Position numbers and translations under genes: made by a program
The notes under the pieces: model-generated
Databases searched by the model: none
What the model was told of the DNA's origin: nothing
The model's input: the letters and a program-made list of their open reading frames with translations, nothing else
Assembly: GCF_001570365.1 (NCBI RefSeq)
Contig: NZ_BBYK01000039.1
Location: 310,001-374,000, forward strand
DNA: 64,000 nucleotides
Origin: Microtetraspora fusca
GTDB taxonomy: Bacteria; Actinomycetota; Actinomycetes; Streptosporangiales; Streptosporangiaceae
Direction: 5' to 3'
In this document: piece by piece, positions 25,189-34,583 of the stretch
Layout of the letters: every line of letters begins with the position of its first letter
How positions within the stretch are numbered: position 1 is the stretch's first letter

Positions 25189-26742
25189 TTGAAGCGCACC
25201 CTCGCCATCGGCGGAACCCTCACCGGCCTCCTGGCCGCCGGCCTGGTGGCCTCTCCGGCCCAGGCGGGCGGCTACAGCGTCAAGGAGACGCTGGCCGGCA
25301 CCTCGCAGGCCGCACAGCAGGTCGCCTTCTTCTGGTCGGCGCAGATGCTGAAGCAGGCCACGCCGTACAACGTCGAGACCACGGTCTCGGCGAAGCACAT
25401 CTCCACCGGCGGGCCGTCCAAGAGCAGCAAGCCCGGCACGGTTCCGGCCATCGGGGACGAGAAGAAGTCGTCCTCGAAGTCCAAGAACGTCAACCTTCCG
25501 AAGACCACCGGCAAGGTGTTCTTCCTCGGGGCGGACAACCAGCCGCACTGGTGCACCGCCACCTCCGTGCAGTCCAAGTACCGCAACCTGGTCGCCACCG
25601 CCGGCCACTGTGTGTACGACACGAAGAGCAACAAGGCCACCCTCGACAAGTGGGTCTTCGTGCCCGGCTACTACCAGGGCAAGACCCCGTGGGGCATCTA
25701 CGTCGGCAAGCAGGCGTTCACGCACTACGACTACGACGTCTACGAGGACGGCGACCGCGACTACGCGTTCGTGACGGTCTACAACGGCATCCAGCTCGCC
25801 GGTGACAAGGAAGTCGACAAGAAGACCTACGACGCCTACACCGGTGACAAGCAGATCCTCTCCGAGGAGGTCAGCGCCGCCGAGTTCGCCGCGAAGTACA
25901 CCGAGGGCGGGCCGTACTGGAAGAAGGCGCTCGACCCCGAGAGCGTGGAGGTGGACCCGCCGGCCGACGGCCACGCCAAGCACGACGAGTACTACACCAA
26001 GGGCATCGACGGCATCAAGCTGACCGCCGTCGAGGTCGACGCCAAGACCTACAAGGCGGCCCCTGGCGGCACCAACGCCATGAAGAACGGCGAGAAGTGC
26101 CCGAACTGGTGCGGCCACCAGAGCGACGTGTGGACCCGGATCTCCATGATCGAGTACCACAAGCTCAAGCACGACAAGAACTTCCTGGGCGACCTCAAGG
26201 TGGAGCGCGGCAAGCGCTACATCGAGGCGTACAAGAAGCAGTACTTCCTCAAGCGGTGGATCAAGACCAGCACCCAGGAGAAGTACTACAAGGACCACTA
26301 CTACGTCCGCGCGGTCTCCAACGTCGGCCGCCTGGGCGACCAGGTCGGCGGCCAGGGCCTGGCCTACAACCAGAAGCTCGGCAAGAACGTCTACGTCTTC
26401 GGCTACCCGAGCGGGTCGCACCCGGACGGCAACCACGCCTACACCGGCCAGACCCTCAAGTGGAGCTACGGCAAGACGTTCGCCGCCAAGGCTCCCGCGA
26501 TCAAGGCCGAGGAACTGGTCGCCGTGAAGTCCTCCTTCACCGGTGAGGGCTCCCTCGGCTCGGCGTGGCTGCTCAACTACAAGAACAACCGCCGCCTCGG
26601 CTACCTGAACGGCGTGACCATCGCGGTCGCCGACCGTGACGGCAACAAGCGGATCGACACCAGCATGTCCCCGTACTTCGACGGGGAGACGTACGGCGTC
26701 TACAAGCAGGCCGCCAACGTCTGGTCGGGTTCGATCGTCTAG
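25189..26742 (+). CDS. Secreted S1-like protein with degenerate serine loop
   Basis: A 517-residue exported protein; the TTG start has AAGGAG 8 bp upstream. The signal peptide is cleaved near SPAQAGG. The trypsin-like core shows His140 in ATAGHCVYD and Asp191 in DGDRDYAFV. The loop that should read GxSGGP instead reads GEGSLGSAW at residues 452-460: aligned on the flanking Gly and Trp, the catalytic serine is Leu456. A Lys/Tyr-rich insertion of roughly 200 residues (about 210-400) separates Asp from the serine loop. It is either a pseudoprotease or uses Ser455 or Ser458. Base composition is normal. Confidence 0.75.
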   Translation: MKRTLAIGGTLTGLLAAGLVASPAQAGGYSVKETLAGTSQAAQQVAFFWSAQMLKQATPYNVETTVSAKHISTGGPSKSSKPGTVPAIGDEKKSSSKSKNVNLPKTTGKVFFLGADNQPHWCTATSVQSKYRNLVATAGHCVYDTKSNKATLDKWVFVPGYYQGKTPWGIYVGKQAFTHYDYDVYEDGDRDYAFVTVYNGIQLAGDKEVDKKTYDAYTGDKQILSEEVSAAEFAAKYTEGGPYWKKALDPESVEVDPPADGHAKHDEYYTKGIDGIKLTAVEVDAKTYKAAPGGTNAMKNGEKCPNWCGHQSDVWTRISMIEYHKLKHDKNFLGDLKVERGKRYIEAYKKQYFLKRWIKTSTQEKYYKDHYYVRAVSNVGRLGDQVGGQGLAYNQKLGKNVYVFGYPSGSHPDGNHAYTGQTLKWSYGKTFAAKAPAIKAEELVAVKSSFTGEGSLGSAWLLNYKNNRRLGYLNGVTIAVADRDGNKRIDTSMSPYFDGETYGVYKQAANVWSGSIV

Positions 26743-26868
26743 TTCCCCCATCGGGTGATTCCGCCCGTCAGGGAAGCACGACCTAGGGATGAGCTCCTAG
26801 GGAAAAAGGGATGCCATCGGGGTCCGGCGCTCGGCGCCGGGCCCCGGTTCGGCGTCTCCTGACCTGTT

Positions 26869-28638
26869 TCAGGACGGCGCCTGGGAGGCGAGGCCGAGCG
26901 CGGTGCCGACCAGCGGGATGTGCGAGAGCGCCTGCGGGAAGTTGCCGGTCATCCGCCCCTCGTACGGGTCGTACTCCTCGGACAACAGGCCCACGTCGTT
27001 GCGCAGGGCGATCAGCCGCTCGAAGAGGGCCCGCGCCTCGCGGGCCCTGCCCTGCAGGAGGTAGTTGTCCGCCAGCCAGAAGCTGCACGCGAGGAACGCC
27101 GACTCGCCGGGCGGCAGCCCGTCCACCCCGGAGTCGCTGTCGTAGCGGCGCAGCAGGCCCTGATGGCCCAGCTCGGACTCGATGGCCGCCACGGTGCCGC
27201 GCATCCGCTCGTCGTCCGCGGGGAGGAAACCCACGGGCGCCATCCGCAGCAGCGCCGCGTCCACATCCTTTCCGCCGTAATACTGCGTGAACGTGCGGCG
27301 CTCGGCGTTGTACCCCTTGGCACAGACCTCCGTGAAGATGTCCTCGCGGAGCCGCCGCCACCGGTCCACCGGGCCTTCCAGCCCGAGCCGCTCGGTGGCC
27401 CGCACCGCCCGGTCCGCGGCCACCCACGCCATCACCTTGGAGGAGGTGAACTGGCGGCACGGCCCGCGGATCTCCCAGATCCCCCGGTCCGGCCGCCGCC
27501 AGTTGGACTCCAGGAACTCCAGCAGGTCGCGCTGGACCTCCCACGCGCGGTCGTCCGGGGCCATGCCGTACCGCCTGGCCTGGTGCATCGCGTCCATGAG
27601 CTCGCCGTACATGTCGAGCTGGAGCTGGTCGGTGGCCGAGTTGCCGATGCGCACCGGCGCCGAGTCCGCGTAGCCGGGCAGCCACGGCAGCTCGATCTCG
27701 AGGAGCCGCCGCTCCCCTGTCACGCCGTAAAGGATCTGCATCTGCTCGGGACGGCCGGCGACCGCGCGCAGCAACCAGTCGCGCCAGGCCACCGCCTCCT
27801 CGGCGTAGCCGCCTTCGAGCAGGGCCTTGAGCGTGAAGGTGGCGTCCCTGATCCAGCAGTAGCGGTAGTCCCAGTTGCGCGTGCCGCCGATCCGCTCGGG
27901 GAGCGATGTGGTCGGTGCGGCCACCACCCCGCCGCTCGGGGCGTACGTCAACGCCTTCAACGTGATGAGCGAACGCACGACCGCGTCCCGGTAGGGCCCC
28001 TCGTACGCGCACCGGCCGGCCCAGTCGCGCCACCAGCGGGTGGTCTCCTCGACCGAGCGGGTGAGGTCGTCCGGCCGCCGCGGCTCCCGCCCGAGCGGCG
28101 TCCACACGAGGTGGAAGTCGGCCGCGCGCCCCTCGGACAGCTCGAACTCCCCGCACAGCCGCCCGTCCGCGAGGGACAGCTCGACGTCGCAGGTCAGCGT
28201 CAGCGTGTCCGGGCCGGCGAAGGCCTGCACCCGCCGCCCCTCCCGCCGCAGCCACGGCACGATGTGTCCGTAGTCGAAGGCGGGGACGAGCTCGCAGCGC
28301 AGCCGCACCCGCCCGCGGACCCCCTCGACCCGGCGCGCGATCTCGGCCTCGCCGTCGCGCAGCGGCATCCAGTCGGTCAGCCGCACCTGCCCGTCGCCGG
28401 TCGCGTACTCCGTCTCCAGGACCAGCGTGTCCTCCCGGTAGGCCCGCCGTACGACACGGCCCCCGCCCGCCGGGCCGAGCAGCCAGCGGCCGTGTCCCGG
28501 GTGGCCGAGCAGGGAGGCGAAGCACGCGCCCGAGTCGAACCGGGGCAGGCACAGCCAGTCGATCGACCCGTCCAGGCCCACCAGCCCGGCGGTGCGCAGG
28601 TTGCCGATCAGCGCGTAGTCCTCAATCGCCTGCGGCAT
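26869..28638 (-). CDS. GH15-family glycosidase (glucoamylase/trehalase type)
   Basis: A 589-residue cytoplasmic enzyme. The ATG at 28638 begins MPQAIEDYALIGNLRTAGLVG, the canonical GH15 N-terminus. An N-terminal beta domain is followed by the (alpha/alpha)6 barrel with GTRNWDYRYCWIRDATFTL, WEIRGPCRQFTSSKVMAW (general acid region) and LSEEYDPYEGRMTGNFPQAL (general base region). Actinobacterial members hydrolyse trehalose or alpha-glucans; which one is not decided here. No signal peptide. It is the last gene of a four-gene operon, overlapping the previous gene by 17 bp. Confidence 0.9.
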   Translation of the reverse strand: MPQAIEDYALIGNLRTAGLVGLDGSIDWLCLPRFDSGACFASLLGHPGHGRWLLGPAGGGRVVRRAYREDTLVLETEYATGDGQVRLTDWMPLRDGEAEIARRVEGVRGRVRLRCELVPAFDYGHIVPWLRREGRRVQAFAGPDTLTLTCDVELSLADGRLCGEFELSEGRAADFHLVWTPLGREPRRPDDLTRSVEETTRWWRDWAGRCAYEGPYRDAVVRSLITLKALTYAPSGGVVAAPTTSLPERIGGTRNWDYRYCWIRDATFTLKALLEGGYAEEAVAWRDWLLRAVAGRPEQMQILYGVTGERRLLEIELPWLPGYADSAPVRIGNSATDQLQLDMYGELMDAMHQARRYGMAPDDRAWEVQRDLLEFLESNWRRPDRGIWEIRGPCRQFTSSKVMAWVAADRAVRATERLGLEGPVDRWRRLREDIFTEVCAKGYNAERRTFTQYYGGKDVDAALLRMAPVGFLPADDERMRGTVAAIESELGHQGLLRRYDSDSGVDGLPPGESAFLACSFWLADNYLLQGRAREARALFERLIALRNDVGLLSEEYDPYEGRMTGNFPQALSHIPLVGTALGLASQAPS

Positions 28639-29734
28639 CGGCGCCTCCGGTGCGGAACCTCGCCACATCGGCCTCCCGCAGATCGAGGCCGAGGCCGGGA
28701 CGGGACAGGTCGGGCCGCAGCACGCCCTCGACCGGTTCACGGAAGCCGTCGAAGAACTTCGACTCGATCCTGACGTGGTCGTGGAACCACTCCAGGTGCC
28801 GGACGTTCGGCGTCGCCAGCGCGACGTGCAGGTGCAGCTGCGGCGCGCAGTGCCCGGACACGTCGAGGCCGCGCGCGGCGGCGAGCGCGGCGGCCCGACG
28901 CCACTCCAGCATCCCGCCGCACCGGGTGACGTCGATCTGCAGGCAGTCGACCACGCCGGTCAGCCGCCGGAAGGTGTACAGGTCGCAGCCGTACTCCCCC
29001 GCCGCGACGTCGGCGCGCACCGCGTCGCGGACCCGGCGCAGGCCCGCGATGTCGTCGGAGGTGACCGGCTCCTCGAACCACCGGACGTCCCACTCCTCCA
29101 TCGCCCGGCCCATCCGGATCGCCTGCTTCGGCGTGTACGCGCCGTTGGCGTCGACGTACAGCTCGGCGTGGTCGCCGACGGCCTCGCGGGCCTGCCGTAC
29201 GCGCTGGAGGTCGCGTTCCTCCCGGGTGCCCCGGCTTTCGCCGATCTTGAGCTTCGCGCGCGGGATCCCCTGGTCGTGGACCCAGCCGCCGAGTTGCTCG
29301 GCCAGGACCGCGTGGGGATAGGTGGTGAAGCCGCCACTGCCGTAGACGCGCACCCCGTCGACCGCCTGGCCGAACAGCACGCAGAGCGGCACGCCGAGCA
29401 GCCGCGCTTTCAGGTCCCACAACGCGGTCTCGATCGCCGAGATCGCGTACCCGCACACGCCCGGCCGGCCGTCGTTGCGGATCTTGCGGACCATCTCCTG
29501 GAACGCGCCGGGCACGTCGAACGCGTTCCGGCCGATCATCACCGGGGCCAGCTCGTCGTGGGCGACCGCGGCGCACGCGGCGGCGCCGTACGTCCAGCCG
29601 AGGCCGCTCTGCCCGCCGCCGGTGACCTGGACCACGACGACGGTCGTCCGATCCCAGGCCAGCGTGCCGTCGGCCTCCGGCCGGTCGGTCGGCACGGTGT
29701 AGGCGGTCGCGCGCAGGCTCCGGATCGGCGTCAT
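28622..29734 (-). CDS. Enolase-superfamily (mandelate racemase-like) enzyme
   Basis: A 370-residue enzyme that would abstract an alpha-proton from a carboxylate. The start at 29734 overlaps the upstream stop by ATGA. The catalytic KxK is in RAKLKIGES; metal ligands are in YVDANGAY, WFEEPV and AAGEYG; the distal base region is VSGHCAPQLHLH. This is the pattern of the mandelate racemase subgroup, which includes many sugar-acid dehydratases. The substrate is unknown. Operon partners (ThDP enzyme, FAD/FeS dehydrogenase, glycosidase) suggest sugar-acid breakdown. Confidence 0.9.
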   Translation of the reverse strand: MTPIRSLRATAYTVPTDRPEADGTLAWDRTTVVVVQVTGGGQSGLGWTYGAAACAAVAHDELAPVMIGRNAFDVPGAFQEMVRKIRNDGRPGVCGYAISAIETALWDLKARLLGVPLCVLFGQAVDGVRVYGSGGFTTYPHAVLAEQLGGWVHDQGIPRAKLKIGESRGTREERDLQRVRQAREAVGDHAELYVDANGAYTPKQAIRMGRAMEEWDVRWFEEPVTSDDIAGLRRVRDAVRADVAAGEYGCDLYTFRRLTGVVDCLQIDVTRCGGMLEWRRAAALAAARGLDVSGHCAPQLHLHVALATPNVRHLEWFHDHVRIESKFFDGFREPVEGVLRPDLSRPGLGLDLREADVARFRTGGADAAGD

Positions 29735-32652
29735 CGCGAGCCGGGGGTCCGATCCGCCGGCACCGGTTCCGGCCGCCGCGCCTGCCGGGGCAGCGCGCCG
29801 GAGACGGCCTCCCGCCATGCCTCGTCCAGCGCCTCGGCGAGATGGATCGGCCGCCGCCCGATCTGCGCCTGCTCGATCTGCGTACGGCAACTGAACCCGT
29901 CGGCGAGGACGAGCGCGTGCGGCGGGGCGGCGCGCAGCGCGGGCAGCAGTGCGTCCTCGGCGCACGCCATCGACACGGCGTGGTGGCCGTCCTCGAACCC
30001 GAAGTTCCCAGCGAGCCCGCAGCATCCGGCGTCGAGCACGGTCAGCCGCGCCCCGGCCGCCTCAAGCAGCCGCCGGTCCGCGTCGAACCGCATGACCGCG
30101 TGCTGGTGGCAGTGCGGCTGCGCGACGACATCGCGGTCCATCGGGGGCGGCTCCACGCCGTGCTCGTCCAGCAGCTCGGCGAGAGTGCGCGTCTGGTCGC
30201 GCAGCCGCCTGACGTCGAGGTCGTTCGGCATCAGTTCCGCGGCGTCGGCGCGGAACACGGCCGTGCAGGACGGTTCGAGGCCGACGATCGGGAGCCCCGC
30301 CCTGATCTCCTCGCGGAGCACCCCGAGAGTCCGCTCGATCACCTTGCGCGCGACGCCGAGCTGCCCCGTGGAGATCCAGGTCAGGCCGCAGCACGCCGCC
30401 GCGCGCGGCAGCCGTACGGTGAACCCGGCCCGCTCCAGGACCCGGACCGCGGCCACACCGACCTCCGGGTGGAAGTTGTCGGTGAAGGTGTCCGGCCACA
30501 GCAGCACCTCGCCGCGGTGGCCGTCGCCGTGCGGCCCCCGGCGGCGGTAGGACCGGCTGAACCTGGCGGCGGCGAAGGGCGGGAGCGCCCGCTCCCGCGC
30601 GATGCCGCCGATGCGCTTGACCAGGGCGTCCAGCGGAGGCGTCCCGGTGACGAAGTTGACCAGGTCGGGCGCGATCGCCGCGAGCCGCGCCCACACCGGC
30701 AGCCATCCCATCGAGTAGTGGGCGCGCGGGCGCAGCCGCCCGGCGTAGTGGTGGGCCATGAACTCGGCCTTGTACGTCGCCATGTCCACGTTGACCGGGC
30801 AGTCGCTCTTGCAGCCCTTGCAGGCCAGGCACAGGTCGAGGGCGTCCATCACGGCCTCGGAGCGCCAGCCGTCGTCGATCACGCCGCCGTTCACCATCTC
30901 GAACAGCAGCCGGGCCCGGCCTCGGGTGGAGTGCTTCTCCTCGCGGGTCGCGCGGTAGCTCGGGCACATGACGCCGCCCTTCTCGTGGCGGCACTTGCCG
31001 ACGCCCACGCAGCGCAGCGCCGCCCGCGCGAACGAGCCCCGGTCGTGCGGATAGGCGAAGTGCGTGTCGAGGTGGGGCGGCGCGTAGTCGGTGCCCAGGC
31101 GCAGGTTCTCGTCCATCCGGTACGGCTCGTCACCCGAGAGGCGGATCAGCTTCCCGGGGCTCATCCGCTCGTGCGGGTCGAAGATCGCCTTGAACTCGGT
31201 GAACGCCGGCATGAGCTCGGTGCCGAACATGGTGGGCCACAGCTCGCCGCGGGCCTGGCCGTCGCCGTGCTCTCCGGACATTGAGCCGTTGTAGGAGACG
31301 GCGAGGTCGGCCGCCCGCTCCACGAACTCCCGATATTTCCTGATCCCCTCGGCCGTGACCAGGTCGAACGGGATCCGGGTGTGCACGCACGCCTGCCCGA
31401 AGTGTCCGTACAGCGAGGACGCCTCGGCGTAGTCGTACTCCTCCTGGAGCCGGTGCAGATCGCGCAGGTAGGAGCCGAGATCCTCCGGGGCGACCGCGGA
31501 GTCCTCCCAGCCGGGCCAGGTGTCCGGTTCGAGCGGCACCCAGGCGGTCGCGCCGAGGCCGGCCTCGCGGATCTGCCACAGCTCGTCCTCGCGCCGGGGG
31601 TCGTCGAAGAAGCGCACGGCGTGGCCGAGCTCCTCGGCCAGGTCCCGCGCCCTGGCGTCCGCCTCGTCCTGGGTGTCCCCGCTGAACATGACGATCAGCC
31701 ATCCCGCGCCCTCGGGCAGCAGGCGCAGCGCCTCGGCGTTGAGGTGCTTGCGCTTCTCGAAGCCGATCAGCTTGTCGTCCAGCCCCTCCAGGACGAGCGG
31801 CTTGTGCGGCAGGATCGAGGGCACCGCGTCCGCCGCCTCGAAGATCGACGGATAGCCGAGGACGACCATCGCCCGCGCCTTCGGCCGGTCCACCAGCCGC
31901 ATCCGCGCCCGCAGGATCGTGACCAGAGTGGACTCCGACCCGACCAGCGCGTTCGCGAGGTCGAAGCCGTTCTCCGGCAGGAGGGCGTCGAGGTTGTATC
32001 CCGAGACCCGGCGCGGGATGGCCGGGAATCGACGCCGGATCTCCTCGCCGTACCGCTCGGCGATCGAGCGCAGCCGCGCGGTCATCTGCGCGGGCACGCC
32101 GTCGCCGCCGCCCGGCCCCGCCCAGAAGCGGTCGCCGTCGTACGTCAGCACGTCGAGGCCGAGCACGTTGTCGGACATCTTGCCGAACGCCTGGGCGGTG
32201 GAGCCGCAGGAGTTGTTGCCCAGCATCCCGCCGATCGTGCAGTGGTCGTGCGTCGCCGGCCGGGGCCCGACCATGAGGTCGTGCTCGGCGATGCGCGCGT
32301 TGAGCGTGTCGAGCACGATGCCCGGTTCGACCGTCACGCTCTTGGCATCGGGATCGAACTCGACGACCCGGTCGCAATACTTGGACCAGTCGATGACGAC
32401 GGCCGCGTTGCAGCACTGCCCGCCGAGGCTGGTGCCGCCGCCGCGCGACAGCACCGGGACGTCCTGCTCGCGGCACACCGCCACCGCCTCCACCGCGGCC
32501 TCCACGGTGTGCGGGACGACCACGCCGACCGGCACCTGCCGGTAGTTGCTCGCGTCGGTGGAGTACAGCGCGCGGCTGCCGTCGTCGAACCTGACCTCGC
32601 CGTCCACGCGGCGGCGCAGCTCGCTTTCGAGCAGGAGGTTGCGGGAAGCCAT
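29731..32652 (-). CDS. FAD-linked oxidase with [4Fe-4S] and CCG domains
   Basis: A 973-residue fusion. The N-terminal FAD_binding_4 domain has VLSRGGGTSLGGQCCN and GPRPATHDHCTIGGMLGNNSCGS (in part); an FAD-oxidase C-terminal domain follows. Two Fe-S cysteine clusters are CVGVGKCRHEKGGVMC and CLACKGCKSDCPVNVD. CCG cysteine-rich domains close the protein (AACCGLTW, DAGCCGLAG). This is the architecture of YdiJ/D-lactate dehydrogenase-like enzymes, which oxidise D-2-hydroxy acids and pass electrons to quinone. It starts 3 bp after the ThDP gene, second in the operon. Confidence 0.92.
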   Translation of the reverse strand: MASRNLLLESELRRRVDGEVRFDDGSRALYSTDASNYRQVPVGVVVPHTVEAAVEAVAVCREQDVPVLSRGGGTSLGGQCCNAAVVIDWSKYCDRVVEFDPDAKSVTVEPGIVLDTLNARIAEHDLMVGPRPATHDHCTIGGMLGNNSCGSTAQAFGKMSDNVLGLDVLTYDGDRFWAGPGGGDGVPAQMTARLRSIAERYGEEIRRRFPAIPRRVSGYNLDALLPENGFDLANALVGSESTLVTILRARMRLVDRPKARAMVVLGYPSIFEAADAVPSILPHKPLVLEGLDDKLIGFEKRKHLNAEALRLLPEGAGWLIVMFSGDTQDEADARARDLAEELGHAVRFFDDPRREDELWQIREAGLGATAWVPLEPDTWPGWEDSAVAPEDLGSYLRDLHRLQEEYDYAEASSLYGHFGQACVHTRIPFDLVTAEGIRKYREFVERAADLAVSYNGSMSGEHGDGQARGELWPTMFGTELMPAFTEFKAIFDPHERMSPGKLIRLSGDEPYRMDENLRLGTDYAPPHLDTHFAYPHDRGSFARAALRCVGVGKCRHEKGGVMCPSYRATREEKHSTRGRARLLFEMVNGGVIDDGWRSEAVMDALDLCLACKGCKSDCPVNVDMATYKAEFMAHHYAGRLRPRAHYSMGWLPVWARLAAIAPDLVNFVTGTPPLDALVKRIGGIARERALPPFAAARFSRSYRRRGPHGDGHRGEVLLWPDTFTDNFHPEVGVAAVRVLERAGFTVRLPRAAACCGLTWISTGQLGVARKVIERTLGVLREEIRAGLPIVGLEPSCTAVFRADAAELMPNDLDVRRLRDQTRTLAELLDEHGVEPPPMDRDVVAQPHCHQHAVMRFDADRRLLEAAGARLTVLDAGCCGLAGNFGFEDGHHAVSMACAEDALLPALRAAPPHALVLADGFSCRTQIEQAQIGRRPIHLAEALDEAWREAVSGALPRQARRPEPVPADRTPGSR

Positions 32653-32655
32653 GAT

Positions 32656-34419
32656 CTAGTCGCCCATCTGCTGGATCCGGTCCTTGAACAGCGTGGTCGC
32701 GATCGCCACCTTGTGCGGCTGGCCACGGAGGAACGCCTGGGTGAACTTCTTGGCCTGCTGATAGGTCACCTTGCCCGGCATGGGCGGTTCGTTCGGGTCG
32801 ACGTTCACGTCGACCAGCGCCGGCCCGTCGTGCGCCAGCGCCTCCGCCACGGCCGACCCGACGTCGGCGGCGCGGGTGACCTTCGCCCCGAAGCCGTGGC
32901 AGGCGCGGGCCCAGATCGAGAAGTCGGGCCAGGGCTCGTCGAAGCGCACCCCGTGCTCGGGGTAGCCGAGCACCATCTGCTCCCACAGGATCTGGCCGAG
33001 CGAGTTGTTGTTGTTGATCACGACCTTGATCGGCAGGCCGTGCTGCGCGGCGGTGAGGAACTCGGCCATCAGCATGGCGAAGCCGCCGTCGCCGACGAAC
33101 GCGATCACCTGCCGCCCCGGGAAGGCGTGCTGCATCGCGACCGCGTACGGCAGGCCGGGCGCCATCGTGGCGAGGTTGCCGGACAGGTAGAAGCCGCGGT
33201 TGCCTCTGATCGTCCAGTGCCGGGCCGCCCACGTGGCGATGGTGCCGCTGTCGCAGGTGAGGATGGCGTCGTCGCTCGCCTGGTCGTCGATGACCGACAT
33301 GAGGTACTGCGGAGCGATGGGGTCGCGTTCCGGGTTCTCCAGCGCCTCCATGTCCGACCGCCAGGACCTCATCTTCTCCTGATATTTCTGGAGATGGGCG
33401 TGGTCGTGCTCGTCGAGCAGCGGCAGCAGGGCGCGCAGGCCCTCCTTGGCGTCCCCGATCACGGGCACGTCGGTGGGGATGCGGACGCCGGCCCGTGACG
33501 GGTCCACCTCCAGTTGCACCACCTTGACCTTGCCCGCCGGCGGCAGGTGCTTGGTGTAGGGGAAGTTCGTGCCGACCATGAACAGCACGTCCACGTCGTC
33601 GACCAGTTCCTCGCTCGGCCGCGTGCCGAGCAGCCCGATCCCGCCCGTCGTGTACGGCGAGTCGTCCGGGATCACCGCCTTGCCGGGGAGCGTCTTGATC
33701 ACCGGCGCGCCGAGGCGTTCCGCGACGGCGAGGACCTCGTCGCGCGCGTGCAGCGCGCCCGCGCCGACCAGCATCCCGGGCCGCACGGCGGAGTTGAGCA
33801 CGCTCGCGGCCTGCTCCAGGTCGGCCTCGCGCGGCCGTCCCGGCGGTCTGAGGTAGATCGGCGCCGTCTCCGGCGGCCGGGCCGGGGCCACGTGCTCCCA
33901 GGGGTCGGCGCCCGCGGGCGCGACCTGGATGTCGTTCGGCAGGGTCAGGTGGGCCACCCCGCGCCGCGCGTACGCCGTCCGGATCGCGATGTCCACCAGC
34001 GCGGGAAGCTGCACCGGGTTGTAGATCATCTCGTTGTAGACCGTGACGTCCTCGTACAGGCGCTCCAGGTGGACCTCCTGCTGGTAGCCGGTGCCGAGCA
34101 CGGAGGTCTCCTGCATCCCGGTGATCGCCAGCACGGGCACGTGGTCGAGCTTCGCGTCGTACAGGCCGTTGAGCAGGTGGACGCCGCCGGGGCCGGATGT
34201 GGCGAGGCACACCCCGATGCGGCCGGTGGCCTTGGCGTGGCCGGTGGCCATGAAGGCCGCCGCCTCCTCGTGATGGACCAGGAAGAAGCGCACTTTGTCC
34301 TGGTGGCGTCTCAGCCCCTCCATGATCCCGTTGATGCCGTCGCCGGGCAGGCCGAAGACCGTGTCGACGCCCCAGGCGGCCAGCCGTTCGATCAGAGATT
34401 CCGACGCTATTTGGGCCAT
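32656..34419 (-). CDS. ThDP-dependent enzyme, pyruvate oxidase (PoxB)-like
   Basis: A 587-residue ThDP enzyme. I chose the ATG at 34419; an ATG at 34452 is possible. The N-terminal pyrimidine domain has the catalytic Glu51 in HHEEAAAF; the middle FAD-binding-like domain follows; the C-terminal domain has GDGGFAMLMAEFLTAAQ with NNNN for ThDP-Mg. Best fit is pyruvate dehydrogenase (quinone)/pyruvate oxidase, making acetate and CO2; an acetolactate synthase-like activity is less likely. First gene of the four-gene operon. Confidence 0.88.
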   Translation of the reverse strand: MAQIASESLIERLAAWGVDTVFGLPGDGINGIMEGLRRHQDKVRFFLVHHEEAAAFMATGHAKATGRIGVCLATSGPGGVHLLNGLYDAKLDHVPVLAITGMQETSVLGTGYQQEVHLERLYEDVTVYNEMIYNPVQLPALVDIAIRTAYARRGVAHLTLPNDIQVAPAGADPWEHVAPARPPETAPIYLRPPGRPREADLEQAASVLNSAVRPGMLVGAGALHARDEVLAVAERLGAPVIKTLPGKAVIPDDSPYTTGGIGLLGTRPSEELVDDVDVLFMVGTNFPYTKHLPPAGKVKVVQLEVDPSRAGVRIPTDVPVIGDAKEGLRALLPLLDEHDHAHLQKYQEKMRSWRSDMEALENPERDPIAPQYLMSVIDDQASDDAILTCDSGTIATWAARHWTIRGNRGFYLSGNLATMAPGLPYAVAMQHAFPGRQVIAFVGDGGFAMLMAEFLTAAQHGLPIKVVINNNNSLGQILWEQMVLGYPEHGVRFDEPWPDFSIWARACHGFGAKVTRAADVGSAVAEALAHDGPALVDVNVDPNEPPMPGKVTYQQAKKFTQAFLRGQPHKVAIATTLFKDRIQQMGD

Positions 34420-34583
34420 GGGCCCGCACTTACCCCTGTCGGCCCACGTCATACCCGCGCGTACGTCCGGGGCTGTGCCGTAGGGATTCCGATGCCTACG
34501 CTCGCGGCCTCACCTAGATTGCGATCCTAACTAGCTTGTTCTACGGTTTAGATCGTCACGCAACAAGTGAAGGGATCACCGCG
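34420..34583. promoter_or_regulatory. Divergent promoter region
   Basis: The 164-bp gap separates the leftward four-gene operon from the rightward CPBP gene and must contain both promoters. I could not pick clear -10/-35 boxes; the region near 34525-34555 is the most AT-rich. Confidence 0.4.
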
